Shown here: one piece after another, positions 42,370 through 51,393 of the stretch
Layout: the number at the start of each line of letters is the position of its first letter
Position numbering within the stretch: position 1 is the stretch's first letter
NCBI RefSeq assembly: GCF_007990505.1
Contig: NZ_AP019822.1
Location: 868,001 to 932,000 of the forward strand
From: Pseudoleptotrichia goodfellowii
Lineage (GTDB): Bacteria; Fusobacteriota; Fusobacteriia; Fusobacteriales; Leptotrichiaceae
Direction: 5' to 3'
DNA: 64,000 bases
Program-made: the position numbers and the translations under genes
The notes under the pieces: generated by a model
Seen by the model: the letters and a program-made list of their open reading frames with translations, nothing else
Told to the model about the DNA's origin: nothing
Databases searched by the model: none

Positions 42370-43542
42370 GTGAATAGCGGAAAAAAATATAATTTGTCGG
42401 AAATAAGAGAAAAAATAGATAAGATTGATAAAGAAATAGTCGAATTAATAGAGAAAAGACTGGAAATTGTAAAAGAAGTGGCACTTTACAAAAAAGAAAA
42501 TAATATGAAAATTTTTGACAGCAAAAGAGAAAAAGAAGTATTGGAAAAAAATCTGCTGAATATAAAAAATGCTGAATTGAAACATTATGTGGAAATTATA
42601 TTAAGGGATATAATGGACTCGAGTAAAGAATATCAGAAGTTTAAAATAGGAGTTTCCGAAGAATATATAAACGATTTGGAGTTTGACGGGAAAAAGCTCG
42701 GATATACAGGAGTTCCCGGAGCATATGCTTACGAAGTAATGATAAATCTAATGAAAAATAATGAAATCTCAAATGGAAAAACGGCTGATGAAAATATACT
42801 GAATTTCAATTCTCATAAAGAATTAATAGAAGCTGTGGAAGCCGGAAAAGCTGATTTCGGAATTTTACCCATAGAAAATTCCATAGCGGGAGAAGTGACG
42901 GACAGTATAGATTTGATAAATAAGCGGAATATCCATATAGTCGGAGAGGTACGCCACAAAATAGAGCATAATCTTCTCGGAATAAAAGGAAGCAAAATAG
43001 AGGATATAAAAAAGATTTATTCTCATGAACAGGCACTGATGCAATGTTCGGATTTTTTGGAAAAACATTCCTGTTGGACAAAAGAAAAAACTGCCAACAC
43101 TGCACTTGCAGCAAAGTATATTAAAGATACGGAGAGTAAGGAAAACGGCTGTATTGCCAATATGAGAGCAAAAGAAATGTACGATTTGGAGCTATTGGAA
43201 AAAAATATAAATAATGAAAAAGAAAATTATACGAGATTTTTTATAATTTCCAATAAAAATCTTATTTCGGAAAACAGTAAAAAAGTAAGTATTATTACAG
43301 GGACCAAAAATGAATCGGGAGCTTTAATGGAACTGTTAAAGATTTTTTCCGTATACGGACTGAACATGGTGAGTCTAAAATCCAGACCTAAGCCGAATAA
43401 ACCTTGGGAGTACTATTTTTATATAGATTTTGAAGGAAATCTGAAAGAAGAAAAAGTAAAAAAAGCCCTTGAAGAAATAAGAATAAAATCGATATATTTA
43501 CAAGTTTTGGGAAATTATAAAATTTATAATTCGGAAATTTAA
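42370..43542 (+). CDS. pheA: Bifunctional chorismate mutase/prephenate dehydratase
   Basis: The 390-residue P-protein makes phenylpyruvate from chorismate. The AroQ-type mutase domain covers about residues 8-85 (EIREKIDKIDKEIVELIEKRLEIVKEVA). The dehydratase domain begins near 100 (KLGYTGVPGAYAYEV, ADFGILPIENSIAGEV) and the ACT domain covers about 300-385 (NESGALMELLKIFSVYGLN and LKSRP), where phenylalanine inhibits. It starts with a GTG at 42370, 8 bases after AAGGGG. It heads a run of genes that includes aroE, aroK and aroQ. Confidence 0.95.
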   Translation: MNSGKKYNLSEIREKIDKIDKEIVELIEKRLEIVKEVALYKKENNMKIFDSKREKEVLEKNLLNIKNAELKHYVEIILRDIMDSSKEYQKFKIGVSEEYINDLEFDGKKLGYTGVPGAYAYEVMINLMKNNEISNGKTADENILNFNSHKELIEAVEAGKADFGILPIENSIAGEVTDSIDLINKRNIHIVGEVRHKIEHNLLGIKGSKIEDIKKIYSHEQALMQCSDFLEKHSCWTKEKTANTALAAKYIKDTESKENGCIANMRAKEMYDLELLEKNINNEKENYTRFFIISNKNLISENSKKVSIITGTKNESGALMELLKIFSVYGLNMVSLKSRPKPNKPWEYYFYIDFEGNLKEEKVKKALEEIRIKSIYLQVLGNYKIYNSEI

Positions 43543-43573
43543 TATAAAGAATATTTTTAAAAATGAGGAAAAA

Positions 43574-44281
43574 ATGAGATTAGACAGATTTTTGGCAAAT
43601 TCCGGAGTGGGAACAAGAAAAGAAGTAAAAGAAATTTTAAAAAAAAGAAAAATTAAAGTAAATGATAGTATAATAACAGACGGAAGTATTCATATTGACG
43701 AGAATAAAGATGCCGTGAAATACGAGGAAAAAGAGATTTCTTATAAGCCTTTTATTTACATAATGATGAATAAACCTGATGGAGTAATATCGGCAACAGA
43801 AGACGATGAACACAGAACGGTAATTGATCTTTTGGAAAATAAATACAGAACTTACAGCGTATTTCCTATAGGAAGACTCGATATTGATACGGAGGGATTG
43901 CTTATACTCACTAATGACGGAATACTTACTCACAATCTTTTAGCTCCCAACAAACATGTGGATAAAAAATATTATGTAGAGTTAAAAAATCCCGTGTTAA
44001 AATCCGATATTGAAAAACTTGAAAATGGGATAGAGCTTGAAAACGGTTTTGTTACAAAAAATGCAAAAGTGGAAGTTATAGAAAATTCAGAAGATAAAGT
44101 CTATATTACAATTACCGAAGGGAAATATCATCAGGTAAAAAGGATGTTTAAAGCCGTAAATAATAAAGTACTTTATCTGAAAAGAGTTCAAATGGGAAAT
44201 CTGAAACTGGATGATAAACTGAAAGTAGGAAAATATAGAGAACTGACTGAAAAAGAAATAAATATACTTAAAAATAATTGA
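43574..44281 (+). CDS. rsuA: rRNA pseudouridine synthase, RsuA/RluB family
   Basis: The 235-residue enzyme has an N-terminal S4 RNA-binding domain (MRLDRFLANSGVGTRKEVKEILKKRKIKVN) and the catalytic domain with GRLDIDTEGLLILTNDG, whose Asp attacks the uridine. KYHQVKRMF is the conserved C-terminal motif. RsuA modifies U516 of 16S rRNA; RluB/E act on 23S rRNA. The size and the S4 spacing fit RsuA best, but I cannot exclude the others. It lies 31 bases after pheA. Confidence 0.85.
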   Translation: MRLDRFLANSGVGTRKEVKEILKKRKIKVNDSIITDGSIHIDENKDAVKYEEKEISYKPFIYIMMNKPDGVISATEDDEHRTVIDLLENKYRTYSVFPIGRLDIDTEGLLILTNDGILTHNLLAPNKHVDKKYYVELKNPVLKSDIEKLENGIELENGFVTKNAKVEVIENSEDKVYITITEGKYHQVKRMFKAVNNKVLYLKRVQMGNLKLDDKLKVGKYRELTEKEINILKNN

Positions 44282-44360
44282 AAAATCGGGATTTTCCGAT
44301 AAAAATTTAAAAGAGAGAAACTTTAAACTTTGATAATTTTTAAGTATTGAAAGGAGAAAT

Positions 44361-45176
44361 ATGGAAAAATTCGGATTGCTCGGAGAAAAATTAGGACACA
44401 GTTTTTCTAAAGAAATACATAAAGCTTTTTTTAAAACGATTCAAAAGGAAGCGGAATACAGTCTGATTGAAAAAAAATATGAAGAAATACCGAATTTTCT
44501 TGAAAAATTGAGAAACGGGGAATACAAAGGGATAAATGTTACTATTCCTTATAAAGTCGAGATTATGCAGTATCTTGATGAAATATCTCCCGTGGCAAAA
44601 GAAATAGGAGCGGTAAATACCGTTTCTGTTAAAGATGGGAAACTTATAGGGGATAATACGGATTATTTCGGATTTATAAAAACTTTGAAAATAAAAAATA
44701 TTAAAATCGAAGGCAGTAAAGTCCTTATTTTAGGAACGGGAGGAGCTGCAAAGTCTGTATACAATGCTTTGATAGACGAAGGAGCCGAACATATATATGT
44801 TGCTACAATTTCCGAAAATGATCCTTTTAAAGTCAGAAAATACGACAGACTCTTGAATTATTCCGAAATAAGAAATATAAAAAGTGTAAATCTGATAGTA
44901 AACTGTACTCCTGTGGGAATGTATCCGGAGATAAATATGTCGCCTTTGGAAGAAGTTAATCTGATACAAACCGATTATCTGGTAGATTTGATTTATAATC
45001 CTGAAGAAACTGTCTTGATGAAAAAGTACAGATTAAAAGGAGCAGAATGTGTAAACGGTTTTATGATGCTTATTTCTCAAGCGATAAAGTCCGAAGAAAT
45101 ATGGAATGATAAAATTTATAATGAAAATATTTCAAAGGAAATATATAATAAACTTGTAAAAAAATTATATAAATAA
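44361..45176 (+). CDS. aroE: Shikimate dehydrogenase
   Basis: The 271-residue enzyme reduces 3-dehydroshikimate to shikimate with NADPH. It shows LLGEKLGHSFSKEIH (the shikimate site), NVTIPYKVEIMQYLDE with the catalytic Lys, NTDYFGF, the nucleotide loop LGTGGAAKSVYNAL and the C-terminal NGFMMLISQA. RBS AAAGGAGAAA lies before the ATG. It is part of the aromatic-pathway cluster. Length is normal. Confidence 0.95.
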   Translation: MEKFGLLGEKLGHSFSKEIHKAFFKTIQKEAEYSLIEKKYEEIPNFLEKLRNGEYKGINVTIPYKVEIMQYLDEISPVAKEIGAVNTVSVKDGKLIGDNTDYFGFIKTLKIKNIKIEGSKVLILGTGGAAKSVYNALIDEGAEHIYVATISENDPFKVRKYDRLLNYSEIRNIKSVNLIVNCTPVGMYPEINMSPLEEVNLIQTDYLVDLIYNPEETVLMKKYRLKGAECVNGFMMLISQAIKSEEIWNDKIYNENISKEIYNKLVKKLYK

Positions 45177-45194
45177 AAAGAAAGGAACAAAATA

Positions 45195-46061
45195 ATGATA
45201 AAAAAAATGATTATGACTGTGTTTGCAGTGTTAGTTTCAAGCACAGGATTTGCAATAACAAATGAGCAGATTATTGCTCAGGGGGCTGCTACTCAAAAGG
45301 CAATTTTTGACAAATATTACAACAGAACTCCGAGCGGAACATCAAGAAAAGACGGTAATCTTCTTAACTCGGTTTTTCCTGAAGTAATAACAAATCTTGA
45401 CGGGATAAACAGAGGAATTTACGATAAAGAATTTAACAGATTGGGCGAAGCGAAAGAACATAAGAGAAAATCTACATTCAGAAAGATGTATGTTCAGTTT
45501 AATGACTATATACTGGAAAATTCCAAATTTTCAAGAAATGTTTTTTCAAATTTTTTGCAGGAACAGGACGACTTGCAGGCATATTTATACACGAATATTT
45601 ATTTGTCCATAGAAGCCTTTAACTTGAATATGAATACTTACCTTGAAGGCAGAAAAAATTCATCAACAATAGACAGTAATGTGAAAACGGTAATTGATTA
45701 TCTGTATTATAAAGGGGACGAAAAATCCCAGGAAGATTATATGAATATGTCTAATCGTGAGTTGGCTGCTATAGTGGATAAAGAGTATATGAATCTGAAT
45801 GATGCTTTGGATAAGAGAATTGCTGAAGGAACACAGGCAGAGAAAAAAAGCGGAAACAGTGTCAAATCAAGCTTTAAAAAGCTGGAAAAACTTTACAGAC
45901 AGTATGATAAAAGTTTTGAAGAGTATATAGACGGTTCAGAGTTAAAAAACGAAGATAAAGAAAAAATAAAAAAACTTGTAAAATTTGAGAATATTGCGAG
46001 TTTGAAATTTATGGTAAAATCATTGGAAAAAGTGGAAGGAGAAGAAAGTGAGCAACAATAA
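45195..46061 (+). CDS. Exported helical protein, unknown
   Basis: The 288-residue protein has a signal peptide (about 1-20, ending GFA) and a mature part that is mostly alpha-helical and charged. It includes KAIFDKYYNRTPSG, YVQFNDYILENSKFSRNVFSNFLQEQ and a lysine-rich C-terminus. It ends in EGEESEQQ, overlapping the next gene by 14 bases. No family is recognised. Neighbouring aro genes give no clue, and conservation of the pair with the following gene would help. Confidence 0.6.
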   Translation: MIKKMIMTVFAVLVSSTGFAITNEQIIAQGAATQKAIFDKYYNRTPSGTSRKDGNLLNSVFPEVITNLDGINRGIYDKEFNRLGEAKEHKRKSTFRKMYVQFNDYILENSKFSRNVFSNFLQEQDDLQAYLYTNIYLSIEAFNLNMNTYLEGRKNSSTIDSNVKTVIDYLYYKGDEKSQEDYMNMSNRELAAIVDKEYMNLNDALDKRIAEGTQAEKKSGNSVKSSFKKLEKLYRQYDKSFEEYIDGSELKNEDKEKIKKLVKFENIASLKFMVKSLEKVEGEESEQQ

Positions 46062-46749
46062 CGATATTTATGATGAAATGGATAATTTTTGTGCGGAAGT
46101 TTTAAGTCCTGAGGGATTATTAAATTATATGAGAGTGAGAAAAGAATATTTTTTCGAGCCTGAAGAAGCTGTGGAAAAATATTTCGGAGACAGTGAATAC
46201 AAGAAAGAAATCGCTACTTTCGGAGATTTTTTCTATTATTATCTGGCAAAATATGAAAAAACTTATTTATATACTTTTTTGGAAAAGGGATTCACAAAAA
46301 AATTCAAAAAACTTCTTGAAGATCACGATATAGACCCTAAGACAATGGATATAGACTGGTTGGGAATGGAAACGAAAGAAAAAAAATATAAAGAATCTTT
46401 ATTTGATATATTGTATGCAATGATAAATTACGAGCTTAAAAAACATGGACTTGTAATGTTCGGACTGAATATAGGACTGGAATCGGCATTGTATTTTATA
46501 GTTCCTGAAGATGCTTATACGAGAATAGACAGAAAAGCCGAATTATATACGATATTTGATTTGGAATATCTTGAAACAATTTATAACGAAATTTTTGAAG
46601 TAAAAAGAGATTTAGGGGTGAAAGGTCTTCAGGTCGGAGATTTTATCGAGAAAAACGGTCAGGAATACCGTTCGCTGTTTTTGGAAAATAACGTAGTTAT
46701 AAAAAATATCAATGAAGATGATGAAAGCGAAGTAATTCTTATATTGTAA
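46048..46749 (+). CDS. Acidic cytoplasmic protein, unknown
   Basis: The 233-residue protein starts with a GTG at 46048 behind GGAGAAG inside the end of the previous gene, so the two are coupled. It has no signal peptide or membrane segment and is rich in Glu, Asp, Tyr and Phe. Recognisable stretches are FGDFFYYYLAKYEKTYLYTFLEKGF and the acidic end NEDDESEVILIL. It resembles in style uncharacterised small regulatory or immunity-type proteins, but I do not recognise a family. Confidence 0.6.
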   Translation: MSNNNDIYDEMDNFCAEVLSPEGLLNYMRVRKEYFFEPEEAVEKYFGDSEYKKEIATFGDFFYYYLAKYEKTYLYTFLEKGFTKKFKKLLEDHDIDPKTMDIDWLGMETKEKKYKESLFDILYAMINYELKKHGLVMFGLNIGLESALYFIVPEDAYTRIDRKAELYTIFDLEYLETIYNEIFEVKRDLGVKGLQVGDFIEKNGQEYRSLFLENNVVIKNINEDDESEVILIL

Positions 46750-46764
46750 AAGAAAGGAAACAGA

Positions 46765-46953
46765 ATGTTCGATTTTGAAAAGGGAGATATAAATATGATG
46801 CTCAGTCTTTTAAATATGAAATTAAGAGATGAGTTTTCCGATTTGGAAAGACTGGCTGATTATTATTCGGCTGATAAAAATGTCATATTAAAAAGAATGG
46901 AAGAAAACGGATATTTTTATAATAATGAGATAAATCAGTTTAAGAAAATCTAA
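46765..46953 (+). CDS. DUF4250-like small protein
   Basis: The 62-residue protein matches the short DUF4250 family in its key pattern: a DINMMLSLLNMKLRDEFSDLERLADYY stretch and a C-terminal NNEINQF. Function is unknown; the family is small and found in Firmicutes and Fusobacteria. GAAAGGAAA precedes the ATG. It lies 15 bases after the previous gene and 11 bases before aroK, so it is in the same transcript. Confidence 0.72.
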   Translation: MFDFEKGDINMMLSLLNMKLRDEFSDLERLADYYSADKNVILKRMEENGYFYNNEINQFKKI

Positions 46954-46963
46954 CGGAGATTGT

Positions 46964-47482
46964 ATGAAAAATATAATATTAATCGGAATGCCTGCAAGCG
47001 GCAAAACGACTGTGGGAAAACTGCTCGCAAAGAAAATAAATTATGAGCATTACGATGCGGACAGATATTTAGAAAAAAATGAAGAAAAACGGATATCAGA
47101 GATTTTTTCCGAAAAAGGGGAAGAATATTTCCGAAATTTGGAAGAAAAATATTTGAAAGAACTTTCGGGAAAAAATGGAGTGATAATATCTACAGGTGGT
47201 GGAGCCGTTAAGAGAAAAGAAAACATGGAAGAATTGAAAAAAAACGGGATAATAGTTTTTTTAAGCAGAAAAGTTGACGATATTGCCAAAGAAAATCATA
47301 AATACAGACCGCTTTTACAAAATATAGAAAATATCCATAAATTATACAGGGAAAGAATAGAATTATACAGAAAATATGCCGATATTACGGTCGAAAATGA
47401 TGACACGTTGAGTAATGTAGTAAATAAAACTGCAAAAATCCTTAAAGAGAAAAAGTTTATATATCAGGGGGACTCCGAATGA
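46964..47482 (+). CDS. aroK: Shikimate kinase
   Basis: The 172-residue kinase phosphorylates shikimate at the 3-hydroxyl. It has the Walker A motif GMPASGKTTVGK (6-17), the shikimate-binding DADRYLE, the FRNLE segment and ISTGGGAV, and the lid arginine in KYRPLL. Length is normal. Its last codons overlap the start of aroQ by 4 bases, indicating coupling. Confidence 0.94.
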   Translation: MKNIILIGMPASGKTTVGKLLAKKINYEHYDADRYLEKNEEKRISEIFSEKGEEYFRNLEEKYLKELSGKNGVIISTGGGAVKRKENMEELKKNGIIVFLSRKVDDIAKENHKYRPLLQNIENIHKLYRERIELYRKYADITVENDDTLSNVVNKTAKILKEKKFIYQGDSE

Positions 47483-47925
47483 AAAAAATAACGGTAATAA
47501 ACGGACCTAATCTTAACTTTCTCGGTATAAGAGAAAAAGAAGTTTACGGCAGTGAAAATTATGAAAGTTTGTGTGAGTATATAGAAAATTACTGTTCGGA
47601 AAAGAATATTGAAGTAGAGATTTTTCAGTCAAATTCCGAAGGGCAGATAATAGATTTTTTACAGAAAGCTTACTATGAAAAAGTAGACGGTATCGTAATA
47701 AATCCAGGGGCTTATACTCATTACAGTTATGCGATTTTTGATGCTTTGAAATCGGTTTCGATTCCCACTGTGGAAGTTCATTTGAGTGATATATACAATC
47801 GTGAAGATTTCAGGAAAGTATCTGTTACAGCTCCTGCATGTGTAAAACAAATATATGGAAAAGGTAAAGACGGATATATTGAGGCAATAAAATTTTTAGT
47901 TGAAAATAATAAAATTAATGAATAA
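47479..47925 (+). CDS. aroQ: 3-dehydroquinate dehydratase, type II
   Basis: The 148-residue enzyme dehydrates 3-dehydroquinate in the shikimate pathway. Signature INGPNLNFLGIREKEVYG contains the active-site loop (Arg and Tyr), INPGAYTHYSYAIFDAL the substrate loop, and VEVHLSDIYNREDFRKVS the catalytic His. The type II form assembles as dodecamers. It overlaps aroK by 4 bases and precedes the HutP-like gene by 12. Confidence 0.95.
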   Translation: MKKITVINGPNLNFLGIREKEVYGSENYESLCEYIENYCSEKNIEVEIFQSNSEGQIIDFLQKAYYEKVDGIVINPGAYTHYSYAIFDALKSVSIPTVEVHLSDIYNREDFRKVSVTAPACVKQIYGKGKDGYIEAIKFLVENNKINE

Positions 47926-47937
47926 GTAGGGAGAAAT

Positions 47938-48387
47938 ATGGAATTTTATGACAATAAAAGTGTAGATGTCTGTAGAATTGCCTTAAAAATGGCAATATCT
48001 TCAAGGGAAGAAGAAAAAAAACTTATAAAAGAATATAAGTTGAAAGGAATAAGAGTCGCAGCTGTCGACGTAGGAGGTACAATGCCCAATTCGAGATTTA
48101 AGTTTATCGAAAGTGCATTGGTAGCGGCAAAAAGAAATAATATTATAAAGGACGAGCATGTTCATGACGGAGCGGTTATAGGGGCGATGAGAGAAGCTAT
48201 CAGTCAGATAGAAACGAATATAAACGGGCTTAGTGTAGGTGGGAAAATAGGTTTGGCAAGAAACGGAGAACATCTGGGAGTAGCTATTTTCTTAAGTGTG
48301 GGAATATTGCAGTTTAACGAAGTAATAACGTCTGTTGCACACAGATCTGTTGCGGTATTGCCTGATGAAAACGATTTTATCGAATAA
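47938..48387 (+). CDS. HutP-family protein
   Basis: The 149-residue protein resembles HutP, the histidine- and Mg-dependent RNA-binding antiterminator of Bacillus. Matching parts are a helix near ALKMAISSREEEKKLI, RVAAVDVGGTMPNSRFKFIESALVAAKRNNII, EHVHDGAVIGAMREAI and GVAIFLSVGILQFNEVITSVAHRSV. One histidine of the B. subtilis H-x3-H metal/histidine site is visible, but the second is not obvious. No histidine-use genes are near; it sits at the end of an aro operon, so it may control something else. Confidence 0.7.
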   Translation: MEFYDNKSVDVCRIALKMAISSREEEKKLIKEYKLKGIRVAAVDVGGTMPNSRFKFIESALVAAKRNNIIKDEHVHDGAVIGAMREAISQIETNINGLSVGGKIGLARNGEHLGVAIFLSVGILQFNEVITSVAHRSVAVLPDENDFIE

Positions 48388-48402
48388 GGAGAAAATATAA
48401 AT

Positions 48403-49071
48403 ATGAGTAGAAAATTATTTGAAGAACTTGATTTGTTCGTATTTGATATGGACGGTTTGCTCTTTGATACGGAAACTGTATATGTAAATTACGGCAGAGA
48501 GTTATCCGAAGAAAAAGGATATATCATAACAAATGAATTTGTGGAAAAAACTACCGGAATGACTGTAGAAGAAGCAAAGAACATGTATTTTGAAGAATTC
48601 GGAAAAGATTTTCCTTATGCCGAGATAAGCGGAAAAGTTTACAAATATATAATAGAACAGGCTGAAAAAGCCAATATTCCTCTTATGAAAGGGGCGGCGG
48701 ATTTTCTTGAACGTTTACATAATAATAAGAAAACTCTTATACTTGCAACTTCCGCCGACAGACTTATGGCGACTACATTAATAGAAAATAAAGGGCTTAA
48801 AAAGTATTTCAGTCATATAATAACTGCAAATGATGTGAAAAAAGGGAAACCCGATCCCGAAGTGTTTCTGCTGGCAGCTGATAAAGCGGGTATTTCTCCT
48901 GAAAAAGCGGCAGTTTTTGAAGATTCTTTCAATGGAATAAGAGCAGCTCATTCAGCAGGAATGTATCCGATCATGATTCCCGACAAAATACAACCTAATG
49001 AGGAAATAAAAAAAATACTTCATAAAAAATTTAACGATTTGACAGAAGTGATAAAATATTTTGAGTTATAA
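48403..49071 (+). CDS. HAD-superfamily hydrolase, beta-phosphoglucomutase-like
   Basis: The 222-residue enzyme has the HAD motif I DMDGLLFDTE (nucleophile Asp), a cap domain (about 18-85), motif II in LATSADR, and motifs III and IV in KKGKPDPEVFLLAADKAGISPEKAAVFEDSFNGI. This subgroup includes beta-phosphoglucomutases and sugar-phosphate phosphatases. The substrate is unknown. It follows the HutP-like gene by 15 bases and may be cotranscribed with it. Confidence 0.88.
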   Translation: MSRKLFEELDLFVFDMDGLLFDTETVYVNYGRELSEEKGYIITNEFVEKTTGMTVEEAKNMYFEEFGKDFPYAEISGKVYKYIIEQAEKANIPLMKGAADFLERLHNNKKTLILATSADRLMATTLIENKGLKKYFSHIITANDVKKGKPDPEVFLLAADKAGISPEKAAVFEDSFNGIRAAHSAGMYPIMIPDKIQPNEEIKKILHKKFNDLTEVIKYFEL

Positions 49072-49101
49072 AGTCTGAATTTAAAAATCGGAGGATAAAA
49101 T

Positions 49102-50037
49102 ATGGATGATTCTTTTAAAATACTGGCTCTTGACGGAGGTGGAGCAAGAGGTCTGTTTATTGCAAGTACGTTAAAACAAATAGAAGAACGTTATAATATC
49201 AAATATTATGAATATTTTGATTTAATAATAGGAACAAGTACAGGCTCTATAATTGCTGCTGTTCTTTCTTCCGGGATAGATATTGACGAAGTTGAAAAAT
49301 TGTATATTGAAGAAATGGACAAAATATTCAAAAAAGATTTATTAAAAAACGGAATTATCCAAAGTAAATACGATAATAAATATTTAGAAAAAGTATTAAA
49401 AAGAGTTTTGAAAAATAAAACTTTTGAAAATGTAAAAACCGACTTAATGATAACTACTACAAATATAGTGAACGGAGAGCCTGTCCTTATAAAAAATAAA
49501 GATACGAAAAATATAAAAATAGTAGAGGCGATACTTGCTTCCTGTGCTGCTCCGGTATTTTTCGATCCTTTAGTAATGGATGAAAAAAGAATATTTACAG
49601 ACGGAGGACTTTGGGCAAATAATCCTTCTCTTGCGGCAATATCTGAAGCTTTGTCAAAGACAGGATATAACAGAAAAATAGAAGATATAAAAATGCTTTC
49701 TATAGGTACAGGAGAAGAAATTTTTGACCATAAGTACGAAAATAAACAATGGGGAATAGTCAATTGGGCAATGCCGTTGATTAAAATAGTTCTGCAGCTG
49801 AACAGTAAAAGTACTCACAATATTGTTTCGGGTTTATTGAGTGAAGATCAGTATGTGAGACTGGATTATCATGCAGAAAGTATTTTGGATATAGATACTG
49901 TAGATAAAGATGTTCAGAAAAAAAGTAAAAAAGCTGTAAATGAAAATAAAGAAAAATTGGATAAATTTTTTGAAAAAAAGGCAAAAAAAATAAGTATATT
50001 CCAAAGGATATTTAAAAAGAAAGATAAGAATATATAA
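49102..50037 (+). CDS. Patatin-like phospholipase
   Basis: The 311-residue protein has the oxyanion loop LDGGGARGLF (10-19), the nucleophile Ser46 in GTSTGSI, and the catalytic Asp in TDGGLWANNP. There is no signal peptide, so it acts in the cytosol or, if exported by another route, on membranes. The C-terminus is very lysine-rich (KKAKKISIFQRIFKKKDK), which would favour lipid binding. Related patatin proteins occur in phage defence (for example CBASS CapV), but no cyclase gene is nearby, so a housekeeping lipase is more likely. Confidence 0.85.
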   Translation: MDDSFKILALDGGGARGLFIASTLKQIEERYNIKYYEYFDLIIGTSTGSIIAAVLSSGIDIDEVEKLYIEEMDKIFKKDLLKNGIIQSKYDNKYLEKVLKRVLKNKTFENVKTDLMITTTNIVNGEPVLIKNKDTKNIKIVEAILASCAAPVFFDPLVMDEKRIFTDGGLWANNPSLAAISEALSKTGYNRKIEDIKMLSIGTGEEIFDHKYENKQWGIVNWAMPLIKIVLQLNSKSTHNIVSGLLSEDQYVRLDYHAESILDIDTVDKDVQKKSKKAVNENKEKLDKFFEKKAKKISIFQRIFKKKDKNI

Positions 50038-50081
50038 AATATATGTTTGATATTTTGTATATTCTATTTTAATTTTCAAAA

Positions 50082-50096
50082 AATGAGGTATACTAT
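50082..50096 (+). promoter_or_regulatory. glgC promoter region with shared 15-bp motif
   Basis: AATGAGGTATACTAT contains the -10 TATACT (50089-50094) and is identical to 57530-57544 upstream of the PTS EIIC gene. No convincing -35 is present. Confidence 0.55.
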
Positions 50097-50125
50097 AATG
50101 TAGAGATTAAATGGGAGGTAGTTTT

Positions 50126-51379
50126 ATGGAAATTTTAGCAATGATTTTAGCAGGAGGAAGAGGTTCAAGATTGGATATTCTTTCTGAAAAAAGGGTTAAA
50201 CCGAGTGTCCCTTTTGCAGGTAAATTCAGAATAATAGATTTTGCATTAAGTAATTGCTCAAATTCCGGAATTTACGATGTGGCATTATTGACGCAATATT
50301 TGCCGCTTTCATTAAATGAGCATATAGGTTCGGGGAAACCTTGGGATTTTGACAGGAGAGATTCAAGCATAACAATGTTACAGCCTCACGAAAAGCCTGA
50401 CGGAAATAACTGGTATCAGGGGACTGCCGATGCTATAAGACAGAATATTGAATTTATTAAAAGTAAAAACCCTAAATATGTTCTTATTTTGTCAGGGGAT
50501 CACATTTATAAAATGAATTACAACTGGATGCTTGCCGATCATGTGAAAAGCAATGCCGAATTGACTATTGCGGTTCAGGAAGTTCCTATAGAAGATGCGG
50601 GAAGATTCGGTATATTTGAAGTCGATGAAAATAAAAAAATATTGAATTTTGAAGAAAAACCGAAAGAGCCTAAGAGTAATTTAGCTTCAATGGGAATATA
50701 TATTTTTAATACAGATACTTTGTTGGATTATCTTGAAAGCCTTGAAAATCCTGATTTGGACTTCGGAAATCATGTGATACCGGCTATGATAGAAGATGAC
50801 AGAAAAGTCTTTGTTCATACTTATGACAGCTATTGGATGGATGTGGGAACATATGATTCCTATTTGGAAGCAAACCTTGATTTAATCAAAAAATCTGAAG
50901 AAGTAGGGATAAATTTATACGACAAAGACTGGAAAATCTATACAAGAAGTGAAGATTTGGCTCCTGTCAGAATAGGAGTTACAGGAAGTGTACTTAACTC
51001 GCTTATATGTAATGGTTGTAAAATCGAGGGTAGAGTGGAAAATTCCGTTTTAGGTCCCGGAGTTACAGTGAGAAAAGGAAGTACAATTAAAAACAGTATA
51101 ATTTTCTCTGGAAGTTATATAGATGAAAATACTCATTTAGATACAATGATACTCGATAAGAGAGTATATATAGGTAAAAATTCTTTATTAGGTCACGGAG
51201 ACGACTTTACTGCCAATAAAGCAAAACCTGATTTGCTTTCAAAAGGTATAAGTGTAATAGGAAAACACTCCCGTTTGCCTGAAGGAAGTATTGTAGGAAG
51301 AAATGTAAGAATTTTCGCAAATGTTGAATTAAATGAAGGAAATAAAATTGTTGACAGTGGAGAAACAATTGAAAAATAA
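50126..51379 (+). CDS. glgC: Glucose-1-phosphate adenylyltransferase
   Basis: The 417-residue enzyme makes ADP-glucose for glycogen. It has the nucleotide loop MILAGGRGSRLDILSEKRVKPSVPFAGKFRIIDF (about 6-39) with regulatory and substrate lysines, YQGTADAI, SGDHIYKM, and a C-terminal left-handed beta-helix (about 290-390). I chose the ATG at 50126 behind GGGAGG; an in-frame ATG at 50111 lies inside that binding site. glgA follows by 14 bases. Confidence 0.95.
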   Translation: MEILAMILAGGRGSRLDILSEKRVKPSVPFAGKFRIIDFALSNCSNSGIYDVALLTQYLPLSLNEHIGSGKPWDFDRRDSSITMLQPHEKPDGNNWYQGTADAIRQNIEFIKSKNPKYVLILSGDHIYKMNYNWMLADHVKSNAELTIAVQEVPIEDAGRFGIFEVDENKKILNFEEKPKEPKSNLASMGIYIFNTDTLLDYLESLENPDLDFGNHVIPAMIEDDRKVFVHTYDSYWMDVGTYDSYLEANLDLIKKSEEVGINLYDKDWKIYTRSEDLAPVRIGVTGSVLNSLICNGCKIEGRVENSVLGPGVTVRKGSTIKNSIIFSGSYIDENTHLDTMILDKRVYIGKNSLLGHGDDFTANKAKPDLLSKGISVIGKHSRLPEGSIVGRNVRIFANVELNEGNKIVDSGETIEK

Positions 51380-51393
51380 GGAGGAATATTAAT

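Noticed and set aside
49102..50037. Patatin as a CBASS phage-defence effector
   Set aside because: No CD-NTase or accessory gene is nearby; the neighbours are a HAD phosphatase and glycogen genes.
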